From positions 11,156,119-11,220,118 of the forward strand of contig CM021316.1 in the NCBI GenBank assembly GCA_010645155.1: a stretch of DNA of 64,000 nt, in the 5' to 3' direction. The stretch comes from Tigriopus japonicus. Lineage: Eukaryota; Arthropoda; Copepoda; Harpacticoida; Harpacticidae. Position 1 is the stretch's first letter, and each line of letters begins with the position of its first letter. The position numbers and the translations under genes were made by a program. Shown piece after piece: positions 1 through 12,877 of this stretch. The notes under the pieces are model-generated. The model was not told the origin of the DNA, did no database searches, and was given only the letters and a program-made list of their open reading frames with translations.

Positions 1-1139
1 TAGGAAAAGCTGCAGATCTACCTGCTCTCTTGTACAAAGCAAAAAAAGCACTTCACTTCCAAAACCTGGATTAGGAATGTATGATGTAGGAGCATCCTCC
101 AAGTCAAGCCTCGCTTATCCTTTGAGTATTATTTTAGAGACAACCATGACAGTTTTCAACACCGAGTTCCGGTTTTCATTGAACGGGTTTGTGCACGGCA
201 CTTGGATTTCCTTCCTTTCGAGATTGCGTAATTTTTTTCAATGGACACAGTAGGGAGCAAATTGATCAATCTTGAAATCTCCTTTCATGGATTATTTCGT
301 GCCTGAAACCGGCCAAAAAAATTGGAGTACTAAAGATTTAATTGCCCTGAATTTGGGTTGGATAAGGTTTTACAGGGGAGAGTGCAAGTTTGAGAACGAA
401 GAAAATTAAAGTTTCAATTATGTGACAACTTCGATTATGATTAGGGAAAAGAAGCTTTCTTTACCCTCAGGTTTTACTTTTTCTTTCAGAATGATGTTCA
501 AACGAATGAGTGGTCAAAAAAGATTGGCATCAATACTTTTTTCTTTCTTGATGCCCAAAAGTTTTTACCAAAGGTTTATTTCTGAGATAGAGAACTTGTG
601 TAAAATGTATAAAGGAATAAACAACAAAGAAAATATCATCTTCCAGTAGCTACATTTCTCTAAACTTAAAAGTTTTTTTTTCCAATTAATTCAAGGGTGG
701 TTCGTTACTGTTTGTGTTTTGGTCAAAATAGTCTATTTTCAAAAGTATTCTTGACGGGCAATTGATTTTGAAAGCACCTACCCTCACGCCCAGAGTTCAT
801 TGTTTAACAACTTTGAATTTAAGAAATTAATTGCCTCCAAAAATGGGAAAAAGGTAAATAAGCAAAATACTTTTTTGACACCTTATCAGCATTTGTAGGA
901 AAATACTTTTGTTATGATTCTCATCAATATCAACGCACCAGATGAGTTTCACGATTTCGGGATCACCCTGTATCCCCCAAATCGATCAAACTTCCTAGTC
1001 CATCGGATTTGATGAGTAGCTTCAACAGATTGGACACGATTTCTCCTGAATTCATCATGAAACAATTAATATTTTTTTATCGATATTATGAGGCTGTAAA
1101 TGAGGTCAACTGGATAGTAGTGCGAGATCGTCACGCTTC
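1..1139. other. Intergenic DNA downstream of the choline kinase gene
   Basis: I see no gene or recognisable repeat here. The stretch is AT-rich with short open frames that lack family similarity or splice context. It lies beyond the 3' end of the minus-strand choline kinase gene. Confidence 0.4.
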
Positions 1140-1145
1140 TTTATT
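1140..1145 (-). terminator. Poly(A) signal of the choline kinase gene
   Basis: The minus strand reads AATAAA here, about 190 bases beyond the stop codon at 1333. It is the first canonical hexamer after the stop and is placed as expected for a 3' UTR end. No transcript evidence is available. Confidence 0.5.
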
Positions 1146-1332
1146 CAGAGAGATAAAGAAACAGTAGAAAAATAGCCAGTGAAACAATGGAAGAAGGCGC
1201 ATACACTTGATCACAAAGAAATGCATGGGAAGAATCAGCGTTGATGAGAATGAAGATGCCAAGAGAGTCTCCGTTTCTCCCTTCTCTAGCTCACACTCTG
1301 AAGTACCAACCACCTTCACAGGCAAAATGGTC

Positions 1333-4300
1333 TCAATTCTCATGGAGAGTTCGTTTTTGCCCGATGCCAAGAATGGGGTCAGTCATGGCCAAGATGGCAT
1401 TCTTATGCGAGATATAATCCTCCATCCGATCTGAAGCGTAGCTCTGCGGTAGAAAATGAAACCGGTAAAATTTGGCAACTATGTGAAAAGATGCATTCCT
1501 GTTGTGCAGAAGCCCTCTAGTAACACAGGCATGCGAAAAAAATATTAAAGGGTGGTCGGGTCTGCTTACCCAATATCCGAATGGAATCTTGGTATTCGTG
1601 GACTGAATAATGCTCCACATGCACCACAGAAGATGTGGGGCCAATAGGAAGGCTTGGACTTCTTGGAAGAGGATCTCGGATTGTTGTTGGCATGACAAAT
1701 GCCGAACCCGTTTACCGCCCACGTTTTTCTTGGGCGGAGAGGTAGAGGCCGATGAGGCTCCGGCTGAATTGGCACGTTCTCTAAGGCGATCTTGGAAAGG
1801 AAGGCCCAGAGAACAACCTGGGCTTGAAGAGCCCAAAGGGTTCAAGGACTCATCCGTGCTTAAGTAGGCGTTGAAGAATTCCATCTAAAGGAAATTAAGT
1901 AATAATTAGCGAGGGAATTTAACTTCGAGTTAAGGTGACTTTGTCTAAATAGCTGATGTTTTTTAGCTTATCCGCTTATTCCAATGAATAAACCAATCGC
2001 GTTCCAAGTTGTTTGAAATTCCAAACACCGATTGGCTGGAACGAGGGGGGGAAGTGGTTAAGTGGATAAGCCATGAAAATGTCACTTAAGACGTAGTAGT
2101 GAAAAATTGAGGCTTACTAGTAAAAATTTCGTGGATAACAACATTTTCTATCTTTCCATCATGTATGATTTAGCTTCCTATATCTCAGAGTCGAAAAGAA
2201 TTTTAAGCTAATGGCTGTAAATCATTCCATTTCAAGTCAGACACCTCTGTTGTTTTGTGTTAAAAAGGCCTTTTTGGTTATCAGTTATCACTTCTTTAAG
2301 ATACAATTACAAAACGTACAATTTCAATGACTTAAATTTTATTAATTTTATTAATTCATTTAATTAATATTAATATTTTATTATTATGATATTATATTTT
2401 TAATTTATATTTTTAATTAATTTCATTTATTTATTAAATTTTAACCTTTTTTCTAACAGGTCCACAGCAAGCACGATGTAAATTTGAGTTCAAATATGGT
2501 GTTAAGGAGCTATGCGTTTTTATTCAGGTTAATTTTTTTCTGAAGTCCAGTTAGAAAAAATGGGATTTGAATAGAGAAACTCATCGCGATTGATCACACC
2601 TGCAAATCATTAAAACATCAGGTAATGAGGGAGCAATCTTCAGGGCCGTCAGCAAACAACTGCATTGCTCAATCTCGTCTAATCCCCCCCCCCCCAAAAA
2701 AACTCAAATCGATCATTTGGGTTGGGCTTTGTTTCCAATCTTTGCTTGAGATCAAAATAGATCGGCCTAGACTGACGAATAGTGCTTGACGTTGATTTGG
2801 TTCATATTTACAGAGTGACTCAACAATTAGAAGTACCTCACCTACAGAGCTTGTTTCTCACTTTCTCTCTGATTAATGATCAGATTACGATAGATGTTCA
2901 TGGTTGAACCACACCTTAGACTTCCAAGTTTTCCTCGTTCTTCAGTCATAACCCCATGAACTCCCAGTTTGTAGGTCCTCAACAAGAGAAAGTGAATGGG
3001 AGCTTCGTTCTAAACTCTAAATACGATGAGGCAAGTGCATTGGAATCCTCATCGAAATGCGATTGGATAAGCATTTTTTCCACTCTTTACCCTGGCTTTT
3101 CAAGGATGTGACACTATAATGTGGGTGTCCAATTGCTTGGTCAAAGTTCATAAAGATCAAATTGTCTTCCAGTCATAAATTGATCGTCTCTCTTGCCCAG
3201 CAAATAACAAGAAACCTCGTACTTCGATCACGTTTCTTGATATATAAGAAGACTTGTTTCAAATCATTTCACGTTTCTTTTTTGAAATTTGTAGAGATGC
3301 TCAAATCATGCAAAACCGTTTTAAAGGAGTTGATCCTAGCGCCCCAAAACACTGAATATTCTACTCATGATACTTCAAAAATTGCCACTAAAGATAAGAT
3401 TAAGATCACTGCCTCATTTTGTACTTTTGGATTAGCCAAACCATGACAAAAACAGAGTAAACTAGAGCCACTATACTAGAAGAGTACGCGTGTCACACTT
3501 TTAGTGATCAAGAAGAAGGATCTAACAGTTTGTGAAAATGCAAAACTTGGATGAAAATATTAAAAAGCACAAGATCTTAAGAAAATTGAGTACTCTTTCC
3601 TGTTTCTTCTCCTGCTATGTGAAGACTGAAGATGGGAATAACCAATCTTAATGCGCGTGTACTCTTCTATCGATAGAGGATCTTGAACAAGCGCTACTTT
3701 TTTGCTTGTTGCCTATGGCAAAATGTCCATGTCATAATACTTCTCAAATAAGATTATTATTTTTTGAACGTCCACTTAAAAAACCTTGTAATGCATAAGA
3801 ATTATATTCAAGTTTAATAATTTTTTCTCCCATGGCCAAAGTTTACCACTATCAACATGTAGGTGATAAAATCAGTCTCCCTCGCTTTCGTCAAAACGCT
3901 CACCTTTCAGCGTATCTAACACAAATTAGACCCTAGCTTGTTTAAAGATTGATCAAGATGATCTGAAATTGGTTGGTTACCTGTTTTTGTCTGGTGGGGA
4001 AATTCTTCCTCAAACAGTAGTAGAATGGGTAGTCCTCATTGGTATAGTCGTACATGTACTCGCAGAGGTGATTGGCCAAATCAAAGGCTCGGAAATTGTA
4101 GTCCGCGAACTCAAAGTCGATGAACAAGAGCTTCTCATCCTCTTTGAATTTGGGGCCTCGTCGAAGAAGGATGTTGCCCCCTTGGATATCATTATGACAA
4201 AACACAATGGGAGAGTGAAACTTGGAGAGAAATTTCCTGCAAACATCACATTTCGACTTCAGTAGTCATCGCTTTAATTGCCATGCTTTAAAGAGATCCG

Positions 4301-6697
4301 AGACACACAGAACGTTTTTTTTGTCTTGCCTATACAAATTCATTCTGAAATGTTAGCAACGAACTGGAATCGAATAAAACGAACTGACATTTGCAAGCAA
4401 GACGGTCCATTAATGAGGGTTATCAAAGTCATGTGTCAAATGGACTTTTTCCCCTATTCATCATGTTGAGAGAGCCGACATCGAATTGCTCAAGTTGGAG
4501 GAGGTCTACTAGAATATTAGAGACAAAAAATGGGAGAAATCTCTCTCGATATCGACCCGAAAAGAACTTGGTAACATGTCTTGTTTAGTAATTGATGCCT
4601 ACATCGCCTTTTTTGAACGAGATTCATCGCTCAAATGTCTTCTGGCCAAAGAATGGTATCGAAGAAAATTGTAACGTTGCCTGTTTTTGTAGCCAAGAAA
4701 CCTCATTTGAATGAAGAGCTATTTTTGTTCACATGTGTGTTCCTTTTGAAAGGCTAATAACGAATTTTGCAACTGAGAGTGAGAATGGCATTACTTTCAT
4801 TGAACACGTGGCCTTGGAAAAAAGCTTTAAAAACAGTTGTTTAGAACAAAGTCGACAAAGTGTCCTTCCTTTTTAAATACATATTTTTCAAGATATTTCT
4901 TTCTAAACATTTTCTAGACATTTTTCTTTTATTACCTGGATATAAATTCTAGATATATTTTCCAGATACTTTTTCTAGATACTTTTTCTATGCATTTTCT
5001 ATATATTTTTATTAAATTTTACTGTTCATGTACTTTTAGTTTTACACTTTTTCTATATATTCTCTAAATAAAGTTATGTATATTTTTGTCGTAAAAAAGT
5101 TTAATGGGCATAGATGTTGTAGGTAAGGTGATAAAACTTGCTACTCTTTAAAAAAATCAAAATATGTGGAGTCGACTAGTAGGACGAATTCAGCTGGAGA
5201 TTTGGGTGCCAAACTGGCTAGGGATGGGTCAGAACTAGGCTTGGGTGTTTCAAAGTTTAAGTTTGCTACGTAAGAAAAAAATTCGTTTGATTGATTACCA
5301 AAACGAAGGATGCGAATTAGGCTCGGGAATTGCACTTAAGTTTTTTAGAGGGCTGGTCTCAACTATGATGTATCTCTAGCCATTTTGGCCCCAGAATCCC
5401 TAACTGATTCGTCCGATTACACTCGTCCTTTGTTGAAGGTCTAAACGTGAACGTCTAAAGATAATCCTTTTCTTCTTTTCATTACTTAAACGTCTCATTT
5501 AATGTTTTTGAACTTTGAAACTTATTGAACATAACTCTAATCTCCTTAGGCAATTTACTATTCTTGAAATCCCAAAACATTTTTATTTCCTTTTTCACCT
5601 TGGATTACTGATCTTGTGAACTTGGATTAATTTTTTCACAAATATTGTCAGTTGTTTTTTGAGCTTAGCAAAACAAATTCTTACGAATTCCCTTGATCTT
5701 CCACAATATAAACAAACAAACAAACTAATCTCTAATTGGAAAACCTAGGCTAAGGCTAAACTGAATAAGCAAAACGTTGATCTTACTTTAACCACTCGGT
5801 TTCGGCCGGAAAATTAAACGAGAGGAGCTTCTCAGCCAAATGATAATGCTTTTCGGAGACCCCATCAAGGGTCACGGATGAGATCTGATCTTGATACCTA
5901 AAAAAGAACAAACACACACCATGAACAAGCAACTCGATAACCATCAAATCAGGCCAAAGGCTCACTTGGTGAGGGTCGAGAACAACCATTGGTTTTCTTT
6001 ATTGATAGGCATGTTCAACCGATGAATCTTGGACATCTTTTTGGCAATAAGGCAACTGAGGTAGGGATCCCGAACTTCATCTTGGGTCATAGATCGAGCC
6101 TGGATAAACTCTTCCAAACGACCCTCTCGGAACACTCCCAAGAGCTTGGGACCGAGATTCTTCTCTGACAACAGGGTAAAAATCACATTCTCCAACACCT
6201 TGGACGAGGTCTGAACATCATTCTCATTGTATTTCTGACCATACAATCGCAGCAAAGCCTCCTTGGGTTCTCCATGTTTGGGTCTCAAGCCTTTTGGCAG
6301 AGACACGTGGTAAATGAGATTGGTCAAGCCCCCACTGAAAAAAAAGACAACTCTTAGTATATTCTATCTAAAATAACTTCACAATGATGGACATACCTGA
6401 TTTGTCTTAGGATCATGTCCTCGGGTTCAATCTGTTTCCAAGAACCTTGGAGATAATCATAGCAAAGCTTCCACGCTTTCTTTTGAATGGTCATGGAGGT
6501 TGAATCCGGATTGCCAATATCTGATGAGCACACGGGAGGAATTCTACAACCGAATCAATCATACTGTACAAACAATTTTTCATAACCCAATCAATCCCCC
6601 TTTCTATCTTATGCGATCTATACGTTATTGATTGTAGAATTCCACCTTGTTGAGACGAGATCATCCCATCGGCAAGATCTTTCAAATCAAAATCCAT
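1333..6697 (-). CDS. CHK: Choline/ethanolamine kinase, seven-exon model
   Basis: Phosphorylates choline or ethanolamine with ATP, the first cytosolic step of the Kennedy pathway to phosphatidylcholine/ethanolamine. Coding exons in transcript order: 6697-6646, 6520-6397, 6334-5966, 5897-5787, 4236-3981, 1884-1570, 1443-1333; total 445 aa, with phases agreeing at every junction. Visible motifs are the nucleotide-loop segment GGLTNLIYHV (about residue 60), the catalytic Brenner-type motif FCHNDIQGGNILL (about 231-243) and the metal-binding IDFEFADYN (about 258). The C-terminal helix LLAPHLLWCMWSIIQ follows in the sixth exon. The first exon is the least certain part: its ATG has a strong context (gccATGG) but the donor GTGGAA is weak. 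The alternative start is the ATG at 6494, giving 419 aa. A serine-rich insert of roughly 50 residues precedes the last conserved helix. Choline versus ethanolamine preference cannot be read from sequence. Confidence 0.93.
2335..2450. repeat. AT-only low-complexity tract in a choline kinase intron
   Basis: About 115 bases made almost wholly of A and T, with short TTAATT/ATTTTA units. It sits in the 2.1-kb intron between coding exons 4236-3981 and 1884-1570. Confidence 0.6.
4870..5075. repeat. Imperfect TTTTCTAGATA-type repeats
   Basis: Units like TTTTTCTAGATACTTT and TTTTCTATATATTT recur about every 15 bases, most clearly at 4950-5010. The tract lies in a choline kinase intron and looks like a decayed microsatellite. 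Confidence 0.45.
5711..5728. repeat. AAAC microsatellite
   Basis: About four AAAC/CAAA units in a row near the end of an intron of the choline kinase gene. Confidence 0.5.
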
Positions 6698-7065
6698 GGC
6701 GTTTTATCGAACTCAATGTTTTGCTTTTGCCAAAGTACACTATAACTGTTAGAGGTGAAGTTTAGACATGAATGATCATTTTTGTACTGACAACCAACCG
6801 CACGAGATAAAACAAAGATCGCACTCAGAATCCCGTCCTCCGCTCCAAAGTTGTCCTATTAAATCTCTATCGTTTGTTCTGGAATTTTCGACATTTGGTG
6901 GGAGAAGTCGTCGATCTACCAAACGAGTTTGACAGACATCTCGCCCCTCCACAACCCCCCGATCGTCATTCCTTGTCAAGTCTATTTTAGGTCAATTTCC
7001 AACTAATGCGTCAGATATCCACCATAAACACTATATTACCTTTTCGATTGGGTGGCTTTAATATC

Positions 7066-10000
7066 TATGAGCCCTATATTTCTAACAAATCTTCGTAAAC
7101 AAACTTTTCAGTGTTGCCCAAATCTGACATCATCATGCCAGTTTCGAAGGTCAAACATACTTGTGAATAAATATGCCCGAAATAAATGTCTCTTGTTAGA
7201 AAAGTAATTTCCAAGCAGGGTCCACGAACTTACCACAGGGAGTCTTCATACAGCAAGAGCAATGGGGAGAAGAAAAACAGCGAGGAAGTGCTTAGATTGG
7301 GAAAATGTTCAAAAGAATATGGTAATGAAGGAGAAGTAGGAATAGACAAATGGCACATACGTTTGAAACCATTAGAGACTTCTAAACATAAGATGATTTA
7401 AAGAAGCTCAGAGTTATGATCATCTCATTTTGGATTCTCTCTTCTGATTGGTTGGTTCTGATTGAAGAAGAAATAGGCCAAAAGAAAGAAAACACGGAGG
7501 AGCAAGAAACAATGAATAATCTTTAATAATCTTTAAAACGGCTTCACATTACAAGAACAAAATAAATTTGCTTAACCAAGAGCACTAAGATCATCTAAGG
7601 AACTAGTGGCACCTTCAAGTTCTAAAAATTAAGATCAAAACCTTGAAAATCTAAGTGCAAAGGGTGATGCCAAAGGTGTAGATGCACAGTCAGAAAGTAT
7701 TTTGTGGATTTTTTCTAGTTTTAGACTTCATTTTCCATGCTCAAAATGTTTTATTTCATCTAATAAGTCCTTGATCACAATGTTTTATGAAAAGTTTGAA
7801 TGACCATTCTGACGCATCATTCACATCACTAGGAGTGCATTTTGTTTTGGTTTGCTAGCATCATGCGTTTTGTGTTACTTTGAAATAAATAACCACAAAA
7901 ATAGGTTTCAGTTTTATCCAACATGATAGTGAAATCAAGGATACTTTACTCACCAAAACTCAAGCCATTGGGTATGATGTCATTTCAAAGCCAATTATGG
8001 CTATGATATGACTGAGAATGGATGCCTCATTGTAATTTAGGATTTAATTTGTTTTATTGATAATTTAAATCCAAGTGAAGAGTATTATGCTGTGTTAGTA
8101 AATTGCGGAGGGAAAGGTCAAAAGGTAAACCCTCTTGGTAGAAATATCAAGTTAGAATGAATCCAAGAAACAAAGAGTTGATGGTTGATCTTCTGGAGAA
8201 ACAAGAACGGCAAAAAAAAAGGCACAAACACTTCTTAAAAACCTCTTGTTGCTTTGTGGATTTTTTATGAAAACAAAGATAGCTTACATTCCTGGATGAA
8301 CTTAATTTAAAAAATTAGTCAGTAGTTTCTACATACAGTTAAAGTTTCAAAGTAAGAATTTTGTCTTTCTTAGTAATATTATTCTCAAATCAAATGTGAT
8401 TCTTGTATGAAGAGATGTTCTGTTGTGTTTTCTCGTGAAGAGCAAACTATTCTTATCGTTTCTAATTTTTTCTTTTTCATTTTAATCTAAATAGTTTAAT
8501 ATCCAACTTATTCCTAGACTATATTTAAGATCCTTTTTTCATCCAAGTTCATTTGTGTTAGATGAGTTTTCATTTTGGCTTTAACACAAAAACAATATTG
8601 TTCGATGCAGCGCAGTGAACGTTTTTAGAACTCTCCTCAGTCGGGTTCTGAAGCTCAGAGAGCTCAGATATCTCTCTACCTATAGTGCTTCTCTAAATTT
8701 AATAAATACATAAGATAAGGAATATGTATTCGACTCCTATTCACTTATTAAAAATATGGTGGTAGAAATATTGTGCTGTAAAAGTACAAATCAAAGTGCA
8801 CAAGAAATGAAGTACAAATGAGAACGACGATATACTCTGACAAGAAAGTCGTGTCTTTCTTTTACTCTGAGCCTATACGTATATTACAGTAATGTGTTGA
8901 CAGTTTTCCATGATCAAGCATCCAGTGTCCCTCCACTAGCTTCTAGGATGGTTTGGATTAATTTAGGATGTAATGTAAAGACAAATAAGTGAGAATTTAT
9001 TGCTGGAACAGGAAGTGTCACTTTGATGTCCATTGCCTTTTTCATGTAGTGTTCTAGATCGCTTTAAATCAGGGGTGGGCAAACCCTGGCCCGCGGGTCA
9101 AATGTGACCCGCGAGAGGATCAGTAAAATATATAAGATTGATTATGCATATGTACGGTTGGTAGATTGTAGAATTTTATACTAGAAATTCTTTGCCGTTT
9201 TGGATGGTGTGGCCCGCGAGCGCCAAAGGTCCGGTCAATTAGGCCCACCGCTAAATAGGTTTGCACATCCCTGCTTTAAATCATTGTAAAAAAAACTGAA
9301 TGGCATGAATTAAGTTTTACTCGGTCCTGGAGAAAGGGAAGTAGTTTAGAAACATCTCCAACAAAAAAGAACTGAGATACTTCTGTCCAACACGATTCAA
9401 GAGCTCAAAGAATTTTGACCATTTATTTCCATTTTCGCAAAAAAATTTTACACCTTAAAAATGGGTTAAATCCTTGAGTTGTCCAAACTTTTCAAATTGG
9501 TTGATAGCATATTAAACATCAATTCCAAAGATAGAAAGACTTGTTGGAGGTCGATTGGATGTCAAGTTTTAAAATATAATTAAAAAATTAAGAAATTTTG
9601 CTTCAAATTTTGTAACAAAGCTTTCTTATCGGGGAGTAGGTCCAATTCTTGGTTGAAATCGAAGTAAAATAAACTCTTTTTTTCATGTGTATTTTTTATT
9701 TGGTTTATTTCTCGAAAATCTTCATTTCCTGAACTTTGAACTGAGTCTTCTGATCTTTTGGTCTTTTAGCTTTATCTTTTCGCCGTTATGATTTTTCTAT
9801 CGCTTTTGTTCGATTGATTCCTCTTTCCTCTGATGCTTCCTTTCCCTTGTGTTTTCGGTGGGTTTTAAAAGAGCCTGACAAATTCAGTGTAATGGACACA
9901 GGAAGCAACAGTAGTGGACTGATAAGTTTAGGCAAGGCAACGTTAGGTTAGTTTATGTTGTTGTAACTAGACTGTTAGTTAATGGGGAAAATACAACGTT

Positions 10001-10360
10001 AATAGCCCTATTTATTCTAAATCACGTAAACTAACTGACCAAAGCCAACCTTCATCAAATTAACCTTACTTATGGGTGTCATTGGGCTATTTTCTTGAAG
10101 CAGCTTTGTAATCCCATCCACAACCTCTTCCCTGCTTATTCGTCTCTCTTCCCCTGCTCTTGGTGCTTACACATGACACCCTCCCCTCCCTAACGTGTTC
10201 GTGGACCCTACTTGCAAATTACTTTTGTAACATGAGACATTTATTTCGGGCATATTTATTCACAAGTATGTTTGACCTTCGAAACTGGCATGATGATGTC
10301 AGATTTTGGCAACGCTAAAAAGTTTGTTTACGAAGATTTGTTAGAAATATAGGGCTCATA
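7066..10360. mobile_element. MULE-like DNA transposon with 164-bp terminal inverted repeats
   Basis: The ends 7066-7229 and 10197-10360 are near-identical inverted copies beginning TATGAGCCCTATATTTC. They are flanked by a perfect 10-bp direct repeat, CTTTAATATC, at 7056-7065 and 10361-10370. Long inverted ends with a 9-11 bp target duplication are the signature of the Mutator/MULE superfamily. The 3-kb interior has no long open frame and no transposase I can recognise, so the copy is non-autonomous or decayed. A 204-bp hAT element is nested inside it (9070-9273). The terminal bases TATGAG are not typical of MULEs, so superfamily assignment rests on end length and duplication length. Confidence 0.8.
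9070..9273. mobile_element. Non-autonomous hAT element (204 bp)
   Basis: Starts CAGGGGTGGGCAAACC and ends GGTTTGCACATCCCTG, a terminal inverted repeat pair. It is flanked by the 8-bp direct repeat CTTTAAAT at 9062-9069 and 9274-9281. The CAGGG end, GGCCCGC-rich subterminal sequence and 8-bp duplication are typical of Charlie-like hAT elements. No coding capacity. It is nested in the MULE-like element. Confidence 0.85.
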
Positions 10361-10370
10361 CTTTAATATC

Positions 10371-11188
10371 CGACACTAACTCCATATGTTTGCATTCGCG
10401 GACACCGGAACATGAAGTGTCCGGGTACTTTTGGTCATGAAACTGGTGATGATGTGATGAAGAAGGCAAGTGCAAAGCAAGGCCACTGATCATCATCATG
10501 CTGTTTTTGTCTGTATGTACTTAGAGCGTGGGCGAGTCAAGGTAAAAGAAAGCTCCCTTGGGCCTGCTTTGGCCGGGTAAATGTGCAGACATCAATGGGC
10601 TGAACAACCTCACCACCTGCTCCTCCCCTATCTCTTTTTTGAGAGGGAAGGTTGGACAAGAAGGAGGATCGGGGTATGGTTCAACTTTCAAGTTCATGAG
10701 CAAGCTGATTAATATGTAATGATATGTGAGCCAGTTGCATTTGGATTTACCCAACAGCTATCTTTTTTTCATTATTGCCCTTTTGTTATTGTCAATGTTT
10801 TGATGGCATTTGGGCCTGTTTTGCTTAAAGTAATGGTGAGTTCGAGCTTTTTAGATGTATTACTCATCAAGTCAACAAAGACAAGATAACAGACTAACAG
10901 ATTCACTTGTTCAGAAAATTTATACTCAACTCAAAGAGCTTTACTCGTGGCGCCCTCTGGGGAGTATATCTGTCACATGAGTATTGGGCCTCAGCTGTAT
11001 CTTCTTTAGTCTTTGTATAAAGTCCATGATAATAAAGTGTTCTCATGCCCTAAAGTCTTCTTATCATCACTTCTCATTGACATTGTTCAAATCAACATCG
11101 GCTAACAACGCCTCAGCAACATCACCTTTAATCCTCATTCACTCCTAAGCCCATAAAATCCTCGTTCACAACAGACCCGCCTGGGTCC
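10371..11188. other. Intergenic/5' region of the TMEM272-like gene
   Basis: This holds the right target duplication of the MULE-like element and the probable promoter and 5' UTR of the downstream gene. I cannot point to a convincing core promoter element. The open frames on the minus strand here (for example 10521-10754) resemble nothing I know. Confidence 0.35.
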
Positions 11189-12402
11189 ATGTCCCATTAT
11201 TCCCATCGATTGAGCTCCGAGGCAGCCCCCACCCAAATTGACGTGTCCATTATGACCTCAGCCTCGCCGCCCACAAATAAAACCCGTTCAAATCGATCCT
11301 CCGAGAATGAAAGCTTCATGACGCCCAAAGAGTTGCACCATCCCGCCTCTTATCGTCCCGCCTCTTTGACAGTGAATACATCGCCCAGAAATGTGAGCAT
11401 CATCATTAATCCTATGGAAGCCTCGAGCTCTTCTGTGGGAGTGCCAGCTCTTGATCGCTATCATCCGGATGCTAATTTGGAAGCCGGGGGAGAGGTGGGA
11501 TCACCCTCACAAGCGGGTACGGAAAGTCCGGGCACAAGTCAGTTGTCACCTCCTCCTTCTTATCATGATATTCCGGGCACGGTTCCGGTTCATCAAGGGA
11601 TTTCGAGGGGACCCCCGCCTTCTTATGCAGATGCAGTGGATGTCAATGGTATAATCAGTATATTAATAAGTATGTTTAGCCCATGAGGATGACGTTTTTA
11701 TCTTTATGATAGGTGACCCACCGTCGTATGACTCCGTATTTGGCCGGATCCGTGATACTCACAAAGCGTCTCGCAATTTCATCGATTTTCTTGTCAAGTT
11801 ACTCATCTTGCTGTTGGGCACCATTGGTTGCACCATTGCGTGTTCCATCACGGTGGTCATCCCTATGTGTATGATCGTTATTGGGTCGGTCTATATTCAC
11901 GATTGCCCGGCTGAACCCTACATTCCAGTGTTTCTTATCGTTGGAGGTGAGATGGCCCGTGAATAGCCATGAGATTTTAGAAAGGATTAAGTACGAATCG
12001 TTTCGTTTCAGGCACATTTTCGGTCTTTAAATACCTTTTGGGCGTGATAACCCGGGTGTGTCAAGGCGAAAATGATCGGGAACATCGGACACCCCCAGCC
12101 CAATCACTTATATCCTGCTTTCTTTGCGGATGGTTCATCACCGGTAAAGCTTTTAAAACCTGACAAACTTCCGTCAATCAAGACCCTAAAAACCCTTTCT
12201 AACCTCAGGTTGTGTGTGGGTGTATCGGATCTACAAGCCCCTAATGGATGAGGTCTATCAAGGCGATCCGAATTACTGCAATCGAACCGTGTACATTTTC
12301 GCTTTCTGGCTTATCACCACGGCTTACATCTTCTTGGGCTTCTTCACATCCTGTATCTGTTGCTTCAGTATCGGTTCCATCATCCTTAAGCGAGAAATCT
12401 GA
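11189..12402 (+). CDS. TMEM272: TMEM272-like multi-pass membrane protein with PPSY motifs
   Basis: Four coding exons, 11189-11648, 11713-11946, 12012-12143 and 12209-12402, join in frame (phase 1 at each junction) to 339 aa. The first 150 residues are a disordered, Ser/Pro-rich tail with three PPSY motifs (PPPSYHD, PPPSYADA, DPPSYDS), the kind bound by WW domains of NEDD4-type ligases. The rest is the conserved membrane core: hydrophobic stretches at LLILLLGTIGCTIACSITVV and IPMCMIVIGSVYIHDCPAEP, then YIPVFLIVGG, SCFLCGWFITGCVWVYRIY, and a final IFAFWLITTAYIFLGFF. The HDCPAEPYIPVFLIVGG and DPNYCNRTVYIFAFWLI blocks are diagnostic of this family, which is expanded in invertebrates. Biochemical function is unknown. 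An ordered cysteine-rich segment near the C-terminus (TSCICCF) is visible. Confidence 0.87.
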
Positions 12403-12656
12403 ACCCTTTTCATCAATCAGATCGGATTCCCCCAGTCAATGTGATAAATCGACGTCAAGCGGAATCGGCGAAGGAAACCCCATCAACCCCCCCAAAAATA
12501 GAACTTTCTAAAAAAAGTGCCTCCTCCCTTTGACTTCTTTTAAGCACAACGTTTAAGACAAAAGTTTCCCTCGTGTTGTATCCTTTGGCCCTTCTTCTAC
12601 CTGCCGTTTGATTTGCTTCACGGTCTTTCGCTCCAAAGTTAACACTCAAATCTGAA

Positions 12657-12667
12657 ATATATAAATA
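12657..12667 (+). promoter_or_regulatory. Candidate TATA box for ABHD14 copy A
   Basis: TATATAAATA lies about 30-35 bases upstream of an initiator-like ATTCACTC (12691-12698) and 210 bases before the copy A start codon. Spacing fits a TATA promoter, but no transcription start is known. Confidence 0.4.
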
Positions 12668-12699
12668 ACTTCGTTCTCTCAAATCCACCTATTCACTCA

Positions 12700-12816
12700 A
12701 TGGCGCCAAATCTTTTTTGCCCGCCAAATCAGCCTGAGATTGAACGTCATCAAGGCAGCCTCCTCAGGCCGGTTTTCGGCAGAAAACCTCAAAACAGACG
12801 GTTTATTCCACTCTAA
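12700..12816 (+). other. Upstream ORF of 38 codons before ABHD14 copy A
   Basis: If transcription starts near 12690 as the TATA box suggests, the first ATG of the mRNA is here (MAPNLFCPPN...), ending at TAA 12814-12816, 61 bases before the main start. Such an upstream frame could lower translation of copy A. No family similarity, so probably regulatory rather than a protein gene. Confidence 0.3.
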
Positions 12817-12877
12817 CGGAGAGAAATTTTTCACTAGACCTCTCAGAACAAGATAGAGTTGAAAGACAAATTAGATT

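Noticed and set aside
6491..6697. Continuous 68-codon frame starting at 6697 as a separate small gene
   Set aside because: Its start fits better as the first exon of the choline kinase gene spliced at 6646 to 6520 in phase; the unspliced frame ends without similarity.
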